A stretch of 64,000 nucleotides of DNA from Ptychodera flava (taxonomy: Eukaryota > Hemichordata > Enteropneusta > Ptychoderidae). The translations under genes were made by a program, and so were the position numbers. The stretch is from NCBI RefSeq assembly GCF_041260155.1, contig NC_091947.1, positions 30,546,528-30,610,527 of the forward strand, in the 5' to 3' direction. Positions 26,528-39,500 of this stretch are shown here, one piece after another. Under the pieces are notes generated by a model. That model was not told the origin of the DNA. It saw nothing but the letters and a program-made list of their open reading frames with translations, and did no database searches. The first letter of the stretch is position 1. Every line of letters begins with the position of its first letter.

Positions 26528-27733
26528 GAAGTGTTCGACGGTGGATGATCGGTAGATTAATGAAGATATATGTTACTGAACTATCGTGTGATTGTTTAAT
26601 AGCATGGTTAGGTAATAGACGGTGTAGTCTGTAGAGGCGATACGGCGAAATTCCACGGCCCAAGGGAACGTACATCGCATGGTTTCTTACAACGAACGAG
26701 CCGTCGGTTTCCATAGCTACTACGTGAAATCCGGCCTCACCGATGTCCCGGGCCGATGTCCCTGTCCTGATTCGGAGAACAACTTTCAGGCTGCGTGTTG
26801 AGGTTCAGATGTCCGATTTTTTCATATTCAAAAGGCTTATTGATTTACAGAGAACGCCCGTCTTGTTTTTAGCTTTAACTTAGCACATGATGGCAATTGA
26901 AAATTCAAAGCCAAATAGCCAGTGGGAAAAAAATAGACGACTCGCTCTCACCAGCGGTCGAGAAAAAAAAATCGAAGTCTCTGAAATCGGTATCATTGCT
27001 CCGCCATGTTTATTGTTGGTTGTACGGCCAGTTTAAAGTCACAGACAATCTTCACGGTAAAATTAATATAATTGCTATACCGTGAAGTTCCCTGTGCATT
27101 TCAATATGTCTATTTGGAAGCAAAAGCGCCACGGACATTCGATCGATGGTGATGAACTTTCTCCAGGCCGTGACATGTCACCAGTTACGAACTTTACCGG
27201 TTTTCGACACGAAAGCTGCAATATATTATCAGCGTTGTTCACGTTGTGTTTTGAGTTTGATATGGAATATAACAGGAAAACACTAACGATTCGAGTGACG
27301 ATATAGAGACCATGCCCGATACGGAAAAATTGACATCAACTACTTGCAATGAGCAGTGACCTGAAACTTCAGACTGATATATAAATGTCGACAATATAAA
27401 ACATTGAAATGCCGGAGAGAGAGAGGGAGAGAGAGGTTTACGCTGTCGCGAACTGATTATACTCTTTCGGATATGACTTCGGTGTAGACGATACACAGAC
27501 ATCGAAAATGTACACCTACTTTCCAGAAATTCGACTAATCTTATAATAAAGAGTGGAACAAATCCAAAAGTGTTGGTTGAAGTAAATCTTCAGATGTTGG
27601 TTTTCTAAAGTTAGATAATACTTACAGAAATATGGTCGTCATAGTCTTCTTTTAAAAACTATTATCTTCAACACCACGTTTCTTATGATCGGTGATGTCA
27701 TTTTTTATTATTTTTACAAACTTTCAATGCATC

Positions 27734-27763
27734 ATCAAACGCTATAAGATCAAACGCTATAAG
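27734..27763. repeat. 2 x 15 bp tandem duplication
   Basis: atcaaacgctataag occurs twice in direct succession in non-coding sequence. Confidence 0.95.
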
Positions 27764-28490
27764 ACTATCTCATCTGCCTGTCAAGGAGTTACAATATATT
27801 TCCAAGGGCTGGCACACGATGTCAACTTACGTGTCGTCCGTCGAGCGGCCGGTGGCAGTGTCACAGATTGTTCCGTCTGTAATCGCGGCCACTTTGATTT
27901 TGATGTGACACCAACGTGCGTTTGAGGTTTTTTTGTTACGAAATTTGTCGACCTCACAAAATTTCACAGTCCATGCTTTGAAGCAGTCTCAACATGGCAA
28001 ACATGTCTCGCTTAAATTTCATCCTCGTCGTTCCAAATTAAATTCGACCACTAAATTATTTCGGCAGTTTTAATTTCCTATTTAAATTAATTCGACGTTT
28101 TTCAAATCGTAATGAATTTTTTTCTGGTCGAATTGATAGGGTTTTTGGTAGCAACCTTATCTCTTCGTTGGACCAGTATACCGCGAGATGTAGTACTGTG
28201 TTCGGCAGCCATGGCGAAAGTGAATATTGTCTATTGGTTGTTGTTTGTTTTTTGTTTCAAATACCTGTCGCGTGAGGGCGTTTGAAACGCTTCTGAAGCG
28301 GCTCAGTCTGTCCACACAGCGATTTGCGGATAGAGTTAATCCCTACAACGGCTCTGGTCGGGCCGACTAAACCGTCTCAAATCTGAAACGCTTCAGAACC
28401 ACTTCGGAGTGTCCACACATAACTTTCTGTGTCAGTATTGGCCAAGTACCGTTTCAGAGACGTTTCAATGGCCTGTGTATGAACGGCATA

Positions 28491-30598
28491 ACAGTGACTG
28501 GTCTAAGGTACTTACAAGGTTGCAAGACCCATGATGCCTGGGTTTCTAAGTTACTAGTAACTTATCAAACACTTCAAATACTTTTTCACTGTATGTATAG
28601 AAATTCTGCTGGTTGTCTGGCCATATGTCTTGGTTAAAATATCAAAATACAGTAATCATATTTGAATTCTAGTATTGCACCATCTGAAATAATTGTACAC
28701 TATCTTTGACAGAAAGTTTTATGTCATAGGTTAGTGTTCTTGGTAAATATTGCAAATCTTTCATGCACAACAGTGGCTTGAACCGGTGATTTATACAGAC
28801 TTTGTCTGATCATTAGTACATGTTTTGAATCTATTCTCAGTTAAACACTCTCAGTATAATACAGTCCTTGAGACTGTATGATTTTGAATTTTTGCACGAA
28901 CTTTCCTCAAGGAAATTTTAAACCAATGGTCTTTCATGATCATGAATAAACAGGAATCACCATGGAAACTGTGATATCAGAGAAACAAATTGCCTAAAAT
29001 TACTGATACTTGAATTTTAAAACCGTCATTATTCCTACATTAAATTCCACAAGTTGATCAATACTTAATGTGCTCAGCAAACTTCAAAATGAGTTCATAC
29101 AACCAGCATACCAGCAAAGTATTGTGAAAATTTTACAATCCAAAAAAACATCTGTACCAGACACACAATGACATATTCACAAAATTTCAATACCTGGATA
29201 TAAACTCAGCCTTGGGCTTTTTTCTATACTACCGGTATAATCACCACAGATACGATATCATATCTGAATGTTAAATTAAATGCTTTGAAATCGGTTTCAG
29301 GTAAGAAAATGTATAGAAATTGAGAATTGTATCATTAAAACAAGATAAGAAACTTGAGCCAGAGTTGGGGAAAGATCTTTTCAAGTTAGATAATGTCTGA
29401 CGTAGCTGATCCATTATCACATATAACAGCTGTGTTGTAAAGCAACATTCAGACAGCTACAAAGATATGATGAAGTTTGCTCATCATGTGTCTGTACCTG
29501 CTCATGATAATACAGGGGGTAAAATTAAAGTAATGCCAAGCCACTGTGGAAGGCAAATCTAATACTTTGCAAAAACGCATAAATTGATGCTGTGCCAGTC
29601 AATATTAATGGTGTTGATACAAATAACCTATGATTTGACACACTGCAGAAGAAATGTAAATGTCAAAACCATCATTTAAAGGTCAGTATTAATTACTGTA
29701 ACAGTTCTGCATCAAAACATTAATATCACAGGGTCAAGCAAGCAATTATTTAATTGACTCATCAAATATGATAAACACTCTGATACATCCAGGCCAGAAT
29801 TGTGCGTTATATAGTTTTCCAAAGAAAACAGTCCATATCTGTTAATTGCCTCCCTTAATCAGGAACATGAAAGATTATAGCTGTGACCATACACAGTTGC
29901 ATTATGAGCTGTAGGTAAGCGATGTTCAATCAAGGAGTGTGTTTGAAATACAATGCAGAGTTATTTGATAGACATACAATACCATTCCGGACTGCAGGTA
30001 TAAGAATTTTTCATATTTAATATTTATTTATCATATATATATCAAGAATCAATTGTTTAGTTGCTTGCCTGTCCCTGGTAAGTTGTTTAGAGGAACTGGG
30101 TTACTATTTGAGAAAATGTTGGAATGAACAATTTGAATTTAACTTCATAGTTTTGGGGCTTTTTTCAAAAGTTTCTTTTAAAGAGTGAAATGCTATAACT
30201 CAATGTTTGTGAATAAAAACCTAAATTGCAGTTTTCCTTCCACCTGACAAAAAGTTTAATCAAGATTGATAATTACAAATAACGATCGCATATTGTTAGA
30301 TAAAACTAACAGAATGCAAAGTAAAAAATACAGCTACATAAATGTGCTAACATACTAACAAGAGTTTACTGTTTTAAAAAACTGTAAATGTTTAGTTTTC
30401 AGCAATTTCTCATTGGTTGATAGAGTTCCTAAGAAGCTTTAATTTATATTTCTTTACAAATTGGATTAAATTCAGAAAATAAATTTTAAGATCTGCAGGA
30501 AATCTTGTCTCTCGTTTCATTAATTTGATTCATCAAAATATTTGTGTTTGTAATTTTCCCCCAGCAGGTACTTTTTTCTCAAAAAAAAATCTTGGTAT
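28491..30598. other. Non-coding interval downstream of TRPC
   Basis: AT-rich sequence with no ORF above about 60 codons and no recognised exon or repeat. It holds the 3' UTR of the minus-strand TRPC gene. AATAAA signals occur on the minus strand, for example as tttatt in the plus sequence near 30026. Confidence 0.6.
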
Positions 30599-33500
30599 TC
30601 ATGGTCTGTCAGCGAATTTCTTCTGAAGGTATTTTCTTAGAATTTCCTGTGTGGAAGAGAAGTAGCTATGTACATGGCACAGTTTGGTGTTTGTATTTGT
30701 CTTCCATTCTGTGATTTCATTCCATAGCAGTTTCATCTTGTCTTCTAATACTGTGATTTTGCCACTCATCTTATTATGAAGTTCCTGATATGTGAAAAAA
30801 ATATAATTAAACGAATGTTCAGTAAATTAGCTGCCATAATTATTTAACATTGAGTTAGACTCAGGGAATGCACCTCGGTGACAGATATTTGGACTCTCAC
30901 TTTTTCACCTCTTTTCTGATCTACCACTTCTGGGGGCTCATTTTTAAGCTCTTGGAGCAAGACAAACTTTAACAGTGATTGCTTTAGTTTTTTGAAAATC
31001 AAAAATTTTATTTTTCTCCATAGAGTTAACACAGGGATGGCAGCCAATTTGAATTTAAAATCTTGGGTAATTGATTTCTCCAGTACCAAAATTTGCACGG
31101 TGATCCCTGGTTTTTTATTCTTGATTTTAAAAAGGAATAGTTGAAAGATTCCTTGAGGATAACTTAAGCAAAAGTTCAAGTCTTTCACTTTCAAGAGGCA
31201 TACAACCTAGCGAATTTCTTCTGAAGGTATTTTCTGAGAATTTCCTGTGTGGAAAATCACCATATCAACACCATATTGAGTTCCTGGCAACAGTTAAGGA
31301 TACTGAGAGCACAGCAGGCCAATGTTACAAACCCAATTTTATCAAAGCAGGTATTACATCTATATTATTTATCATGATAGGCTACCCTGTCCTGCAAACA
31401 AAGGTTAAACCAAAGCGATGAAAGCATGAGTCAATTCAACCCAGTTTGCCCTCCAACTCACAAATTGTCTGCTTCAATTTCGGAATTTCTTGAAATTTCT
31501 GTGTATATATCAGCTCTATATTGGTACAATCACGTAACTACAAATACGTAACTTGGCAATGCATAATTTTTTGCTTCAGAGATCACTCTCTAGAGTCGGT
31601 GGTGAATAAATTCAACTTTATAGACAGCACACTTGATTAGACCTCCATGGTATAGGTTCCATATTTATCTGGGCAAAATTAAATAGTTTTGCTCTGCTTT
31701 CGCAATTTAATATGAGGCTATAACCTTATTGTTCAAGATGCATTCTAAAGTTCATACGCTTACCCATCAATCAATCAAGGCAATACCCAAGAAATGATGT
31801 ACACGTATTCATCCATGACAAATAAATCTACGATTAATTAATTACTTGCCATTCGGGTACTGATATCATCCAGTCTGATTAATATCTCATGTCATATTTC
31901 ACCCCAGGAAGTGATTAAAAGAAAGTACATTTCAGAGGAACACCATCGATGTTCTCATGAACTTGTTCCAATTAAATAGATGGCAGTTACAAAAATCATA
32001 ATTGATGGTTATAACATGACAACATCAATTTCACATCTGGTCAATCAGTCAAAAACTTAATTATCTTTCGTATATGCATCATGCATGAATGAAGAAATAT
32101 AAAACTGAATTAGAAATGGAATGACAGAAGACTAACCTTTAATGAATATCTCATTGCTTCTTCCTGTTTCTTGAGATAATCAGCTTTGACATATGCTAGT
32201 ATTCGGTTCACTTGTCTTTGCTCCTCTGCCTGTTCTTTTGCTTTCTCTGCGGTTTTACTGGAGCCATTCCCTGATACTTTCAGTTCACCATTTGTCACCA
32301 CTACACTATCACTGGAGGAAACAAAAACAGAACTCTGGTATCAAGAAACTGGCTGGTCTAAATTCTCTGTACCCTCTTTAATAGTGTCACATTGTTTTGT
32401 TAAATGTGACATTCACTGTGCATGCGTTACAACTAAATGTCAGTGTGAGTTTCTTCATTACAAACCAATATATGTACCACTATCTGTCTGTCGAATTGCA
32501 TTAGTGTCTTCCAATACTGTGGCTTCAATTATCTCGGAAGTCTGACAAATTTCATCTTAATATGTATTTCATGAAGAAAATAAAAAACACTCTACTTTCC
32601 ATGTCTAATCTAATCAATCAAAACATGAGGTAGTCATTTTGAAGGAGACTGTGAAAATCACAAGGTTTGTGAGAACATGTCAAGCACATTAATTTTATTT
32701 GCAGAATACAAATACAATTTATAATAATGTTCTCATATTTGTACACGTTATTAATTATTCTAAACAAGAACGACAAAATGTAACTGATCTTCACGCAAAT
32801 GAAGTCATGATTCTGAAAACATCATGAAGTGTCCTTTTGGAATATAATCATTCATAACATGATTTATTGTGTCAATGCAAATACTGTATTTTCATTTACC
32901 TGTTAGCTGAGGAGTGATCAAAAGTTGGTATACCATTATCATCCAAGTATGTCACGTTTTCTTCGCCATTACTTGATTCCTCTGTTTCTTTGCTATTTTC
33001 ATCAGTACTGATTTCAACAACCTGATTGAAGCATACACACGTTTTGTTCAATCAATTTTTTGTAAGATTTTAACACCAATACAGATAGACACTTGCTTGA
33101 GGAAGTCAGTCTGACAAGGGTGATGTTCAAATGATCTAATTATCATAATAATTTCTGCTTTCTGAAGTTCATAATTGAACAGGAACATGACTTTGAAGTC
33201 ATAATGACAACAGCATCTATGACACAAGTTACACGTACTGGAGAGGTATGCATAGTATGACACTGTCCTGTGTGACATATTTATACTAGTAATACTAAAA
33301 AGGATACTGAATGTTGTCATCAGAATTTCATTACACGGATGAAATTATTATTCCCGGATAATGTTACAGCACAGTACCCAAGAGGTTTCAATGCAATCAT
33401 TCCCTTTAATAATGTACGTCAATCATATGAAGACAGATCACAGAATGAAGTTTCATATACCAGCCTGGCTTAAATCTGTCTGAATTTTTCCGTAATTCCT

Positions 33501-36500
33501 TTTAATTACAAATATAAAGCACAAGAAAGAACAAATTGGAATGTGTGTTGATCATTATTAAAGTTATCGTTGTACATGTTTAACATTGACAGAAATGCAT
33601 ATTTTTGATAGCTTATCATTACAAGTCAACTTGCAAGTTCTATGAAGAAAAAAATTAATATTGACAATTGTATGAATTTTGTTCAGATCACCGTTTTTCT
33701 TCTATTGATGAAGTGGAAAAAACACTGATCAGTGAACTAGTACCTTGGATTTGCGACAACAGCATACACATCTTCTGAAGAGTGCTATGATAGCTCTGAC
33801 AATAGTTTGTATAAAGTTAAAAGGAATTGGTAGATCCTGTGATTCCTGGTATTCAATGATCAAACTGGCTCTGGCATAGTTCCATTCAACTCTGGAATTT
33901 TCCTGCAAAGGAATTCTGGAATATTAGAATGACTGGATACAACTTTAGGGATGGAATTTCTAGGCCCTTTGTGTCAAATTCAAGAATTGGGAAATGTCTG
34001 TGCATCAGATGAACATACATCAATATTGGTACAGGTGATGTAGGACATTGTCATGGGTAAAGAGAGCAGTACATGCAGGATACATGATTGAGTAGTAATT
34101 TAATAGACCATAACAATCATATATTTATTTCATTCCAATAAAGTTTTAGGCCTCAGCAAAATATAATCACAAAATGAGCCTGATGTTTAACTCAACTTTT
34201 CTTGCAATAATAAGGCTTTCACATACATGTAGCTCTTGTTTTTATTAGACCATATTTTTATGTAATTGGCTAGATATTTAATTCAACTTTGAAAATAAAG
34301 GTTTCATAGAATCAGACTATACTCTTTGGGCTCAAAAAATTGTGCTAACTATTTACAATAGGAATTCAATTGATATAGATCTTGAACAAAATATTGTCAT
34401 TATCAAAAAGTTTAATTTTACCAGAATCTCAATGATACTGTATACAGAATTTTATATGGCAAAGCTTGTCCAATACAAAGTAAAAATTGGGTGACAGGTA
34501 CAGTCAATATTGCAGAAGAAAAAGATGAAGTAAAATCTCACCTGTATATTTGCATAGGTGTTACTGATTTTGGCTATCAACATGTTGAGAAGTACAATGA
34601 CAGCCAATACTAAGTACAATCCAAGCAAGGCTTTACCGAATACATTAGCAACATCATAGTAACTCTCAAAGTCTTCCACATCTAGTAGTCCATACAAAGA
34701 CCAATACAGGCTAACCAGTGTTGCTCCCATGCTGTATGCAAATAAACCAATCACACTTTTTAACTCATAAAAATATTCAATCTTTTGAAATTAGCAGTAA
34801 TACCACCGAAAATATGCTTTCAGTCTGTCCTTGATATAAAACTGCATGTCAATAATATACGTCTCTATTTGTATCTGTTGATCTCTATCCCAGGCACTCT
34901 AACTCACTTTCTAAACCTATATAGCTCTCTCTCTTTTTCTCTCTGCCTGGAAATCCAAATATCCCTTCACTGCTCACTGTTTCCACTGTAGACCCAATCT
35001 GATCATCAACTTTTTGCGTAAACCACAGAGTTGAGACCAAATAGAAAAGTAAGTTTACCTAGAGACAGTTTCTGGTATTAGAGGAGGTTCATCTTCTGGG
35101 TACAGGCGATCTTCTAGATCTGTTTCATTCAACCCAGGTGGGATGGTATACAGGCCAACAAGGTATACTTTAGTCATACTGGCAGCAAACGCAAACATCA
35201 CAATTCCTGCAAACAATCACAAGTTGTTACATGTAACAATTTTTAACACTGAACTTGGAGATCAACAGCTTGGCAATGTGATGTGGAATGAGAGTCTTAT
35301 GTTATTTTACCAAATTTGTTTGGGGAAAACTATAGAACACACCTTGTAAAATGAAAAGAATTCTCATTCTCACAATGATTATGTCATCAATATGCTAGAA
35401 GTATTCACATCTTCTAGAATTTGTGCAAAACACATTACACCTTAATTATCATAAGAATCTAATAAAATATGACTTACAATCTTGTAAATGCACATTACCA
35501 TAAACATGTCACATCAAAGAAGTGAATCAGATCATGATATGTATCAGTAAATGGGATAAATACTTACCCAGTAAGACTAGCACAAAGATGACATCCCAGG
35601 CCATGCGAAATAGAGATAACTGAAGAGGACCAAGGAATGGGCTGACTTGAAAATATGTCAGCAGTCTACCAAAGATGATGAGGGTGTTCAGAGCAAAGAT
35701 GATATCAGCTACCATTAGGATGATGATGACCCACTGGGCTGTGGAGTTGTATTCATCATTGCTGATGTCATAGTTCATAGCAATGGTGTAGAACAAGGCT
35801 ATAAACTGGAGTGTGTAAGAAATCGTCAACGTTGTCAGGAATATGAAGTCCAGGTAATTGGCTGTGATGTAAGAAGCAAAGGAATCAGACATGCGGTACT
35901 GCTTTACTTCATTGGTGATCATCCCGGCCGTCCACAGTAAGATGATGAAATCCACCGCTGGTACTGGCATGGGGTATTTGAAGTCAAACGGCAGAAGGCA
36001 TTTGTAAGCCACCACGGCGATGAAACACAAAAATGACGTCAGATGGCCGGCAAACTTGATATAGGGACTGTATTTGGTGGCTGATGAAAAGAAATTGAAA
36101 TAGCTCTTGAACGGTCTGCGCCAGGCATAGCAACCTTCGACCTTGTTACGGTTCCTTGGTAACCAGACGAAAAACAGGAGACACAGGAAGAGATATACCA
36201 GCAGCATTATGGGATAGATTATTGGAGACAAGATGTATACAGTTGGCAGTAACAGCAATCGCCACGTTTTATAAGATTCAAACACCCTGCCGTACCAAAT
36301 TTCCTGAAGAAATCTCTGCATATATGTGGCATACATAAACTGTAAAAAGAAAACAGTGAAGAGACAAATTAAGAACAATCAAATTATACCACCAAACAAA
36401 GCATAAAGACAATGTATTTATTTATTAATATTTGTTACATAAATTACCGGTATGTTTATATTTATTATTTTATTCTTTCCATCTTTTATCTGAAACAATA

Positions 36501-39500
36501 AGATTAACTACCTTAGATATATAACAGAATTTTCAAAATGATAGCCCTGCAGAGACATACCTTAACTTTCTTTTGAAGACCCTATAACTTCAAATTTGTT
36601 AGTTGGAAGTTTTTATACAGATATTCCATTATTAGCTTATGTGCAAATCAGGCATTATTAATTTTTTGAATGATGCATTTTAAAACAATAAAAGTAAAAT
36701 AAAATTAGCAAAAAAGAAAATACTCAAAGACATGCAAGTTCCATCCCTTTCGCGCTAAATCATAAAAATGTGTACTTTTGATGTTGTTCACCTTACCATC
36801 TATAGAGTGCATGTAATGCAGTTGTCCTAATATATACCAATGTGGAAATAACCATTATGTAATAAACAAGTAAAACACTACAAAACTAGTTGTATTTAAT
36901 TTCATTTGTGCAATAACACTCCTATTAGATACAGTGACTAGATTATGGAAACTTTTCAGACACTCGCTTGTGGATTCTCTGATGTCAACATATCACTTGA
37001 TGACCATTGTGAAACATGAATTTAGGATTTCTATATGGTTAAGGATATTTGTTCAACACAAGCCCAAGAAGTTTGAGTGTGGCTATCTAAATTTGGATGT
37101 AGCTTTACTTAAGAACCGCATGGTAAATTTACAATTTTGTTATTCTGGCAATAAATGATTGTCTATATATCTATCACTGATGTGATTATCATTTTAGTAC
37201 GGCAGTGCAGTGGTCTTCAAAGCAATGATAGCTAGCGGATGACAACCTGTTACAATGTGTGGAAACTATCATTTTAATTATTAATCTTGTGCACAAACAA
37301 AATGTATGTTTTCGTGTGCTTATTGTCCATATTTAATACAATAGAAATTTGACACTTAACTCTTTGTCAACACAAAAATTAAACATTCAAAATGTACAGG
37401 TTATAACTGTAATTACAATAGTTCTCTATTGACAAGCTGTAAAATAAAGGTGCTTGGAAAGCATGAAGTTCATTTCATACTGTTTTATATAGTGTATTTA
37501 TCTAATTAATATATTTATCTTGTTTAGAGTCTTGAATAAATGTACGTGTAATGTTTCACAAAAGAGGATTCTTTTCATAATGTGGGAAATTTAGAGTATG
37601 TGTTTATTACCATACTGGGTACATTTGAATGTAAAGGCAAATATGATTGCATCTTAATAAACCACTATGAGTCAGTAATACATTTGTAAACATGTAAACA
37701 GGAAGGACTAGCTCAAGTATGTATGAAAAATGAGGAATACTTTTTCAAAAATCAGCATTCCACTACAAATACAGTTTGTAGAGATCTTGAGAGGGTCAAA
37801 ATAAAGGGAACAGCCCTCTGGTCATAAATTGCGTTTTGTGGACATGAAATTCATATTTACTGATGAACTTGTATCCTGACAGTAAGCCATACACACATGA
37901 ATCAAGAAAACGACCTCACTTGACACTGATGTATTGATTATTACAACATGATAATGGCATTTACTACCAGCTGATTGCAATAAAATGCTTTCAAGGTCCA
38001 TTGCTCAAGGAGTACTTCAAACATTAGAGTTATGGCACTCTTTCTGACTGAAAATAAAAATGAAGATATATACTGGCTGTGCACCATCAAATGTACCAAA
38101 AATTTCCAAAGTCAGATATGCATACCTATAAAATATCATTAATACATTAAAACTTGCATACATGAATACTAACATGTGCTTTGAGCATTAATTGTCAAAA
38201 CAAATTAAAGAGTACTATTAGAGAGAAATCATATGTATTAGATTCACACCATGCCTTCTAAGATAACACTTTCTGGACACATTTCTTTATTTTGAAAACA
38301 TGTAATCAACATTATTAATAACTGTTTTGTCATTGATGGTCTGATTTCTGATGATAAAATTTGTAATTAATGTCATTGTCCAAAAACACAGAGTTTTGTA
38401 ACCTACCTGACAACAAAACTATTCTATGGATTCTGAATGAGCATATGGTTGACCTTACATAAACATCACATAAAAGTTTTGCTGGGCAATAATAAATCAA
38501 ATTACTGTATTTGGAATTCTTCTGATCAATTCTCATGACAGGAAATCATCCAGCAAAATAGATATATATACCACAGAAGCTGTTCTTGCATAAAAATTAA
38601 AATTTGGTTTTTGCTTGATTCATAGACCTCTATTTTTTTAGGTCTTTGTATGATAAGAAAGATAATTTATTGTTCTCATGAGTACCAGAAATTACCGAGA
38701 ATTTGTCCGGAATTGCCTGTAAAGGGCCTTGTTGTAAAAGAACGGTATTTTGAATTCTGATTCATGTTTTAATCCATTCTCAGAACCATTAAATCTTATT
38801 ATTAATCTTATTATTAAACTGCCCAAATAATTATCCAAATACATGTCCTGCCTGTTGCTAGCAGTCATGTAAATCAATTGTTTTCATGATGTACTGAATG
38901 ATGTTGAATTCTCACCTTTTTATGTTCATCCTGAGAGGCAGTTTTGAAAAGAAGAAAATCTCTGTGTTGCAGTAGAATCCTAGCATCATCCATGTTTCGA
39001 CATGTTTGTAAAAGATCCACAGTTAGGTCCTCACAGGAATCAGACAGCACTGAAATACAGGAAGATATCAACTATTTATTTTTCTGATAATCCAGATGCA
39101 GTTTCCTTGATTCTGACACATTTTGTGGACAAATAACCAAGAGTGCACATGCTTTTACTTTTCAGCCTGTTACAAAAGAGAAGAAGATTCAAGAGATATC
39201 TACTGTAAATGTAATTTTATCAGTTTCAACTTACTGGCATAGGTAGTGTTGTTGTCCTTGGAATCAGCAATGTGGGCAAATATCTTGCTGTAGTTCATGG
39301 CTGTTAGTATAGGTGATGGGGATTTCACCACTAACTCTGGTTCAGCTATACTTGTTGCTATGCTGAAGTCATTGGTTATCTCGTGGTCCTACGAATCAAT
39401 CAATCAAATAATCAATCAACCAATGGATGCACATTATTCTGTTGAAATTAACCCTTTGAGTGCTGTAATTTTTTCCCACCAAAATTTTAGTGCAACATTT

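Larger units (their letters stand above)
24270..28490. other. CpG-richer, gene-poor block, possibly an old large transposon
   Basis: This block contains more CpG than the AT-rich flanks. The left margin (about 24271-24355) has gaaacgcttctg, ggggattaat and cgtccacatac. The right margin (about 28283-28430) has gaaacgcttctgaag plus, on the other strand, agggattaactctatcc and gtgtggacag. Short open starts with good context lie near both margins, at 24442 (MAEMDDVVLAVKNVKE) and 28211 (MAKVNIVYWLLFVF), but neither extends into a recognisable gene. The shared margin phrases could be transposon ends or CpG-rich promoter remnants. The inverted repeat and tandem copies described separately lie inside. 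Confidence 0.3.

Noticed and set aside
26274-26714. 146-codon minus-strand ORF
   Set aside because: More than half of it is the 154-bp tandem repeat read through twice; no known domain.
30844-31194. 116-codon minus-strand ORF in the last TRPC intron
   Set aside because: Lys/Leu/Phe-rich, no domain and no splice continuity with flanking TRPC exons; more likely repeat or intron sequence.
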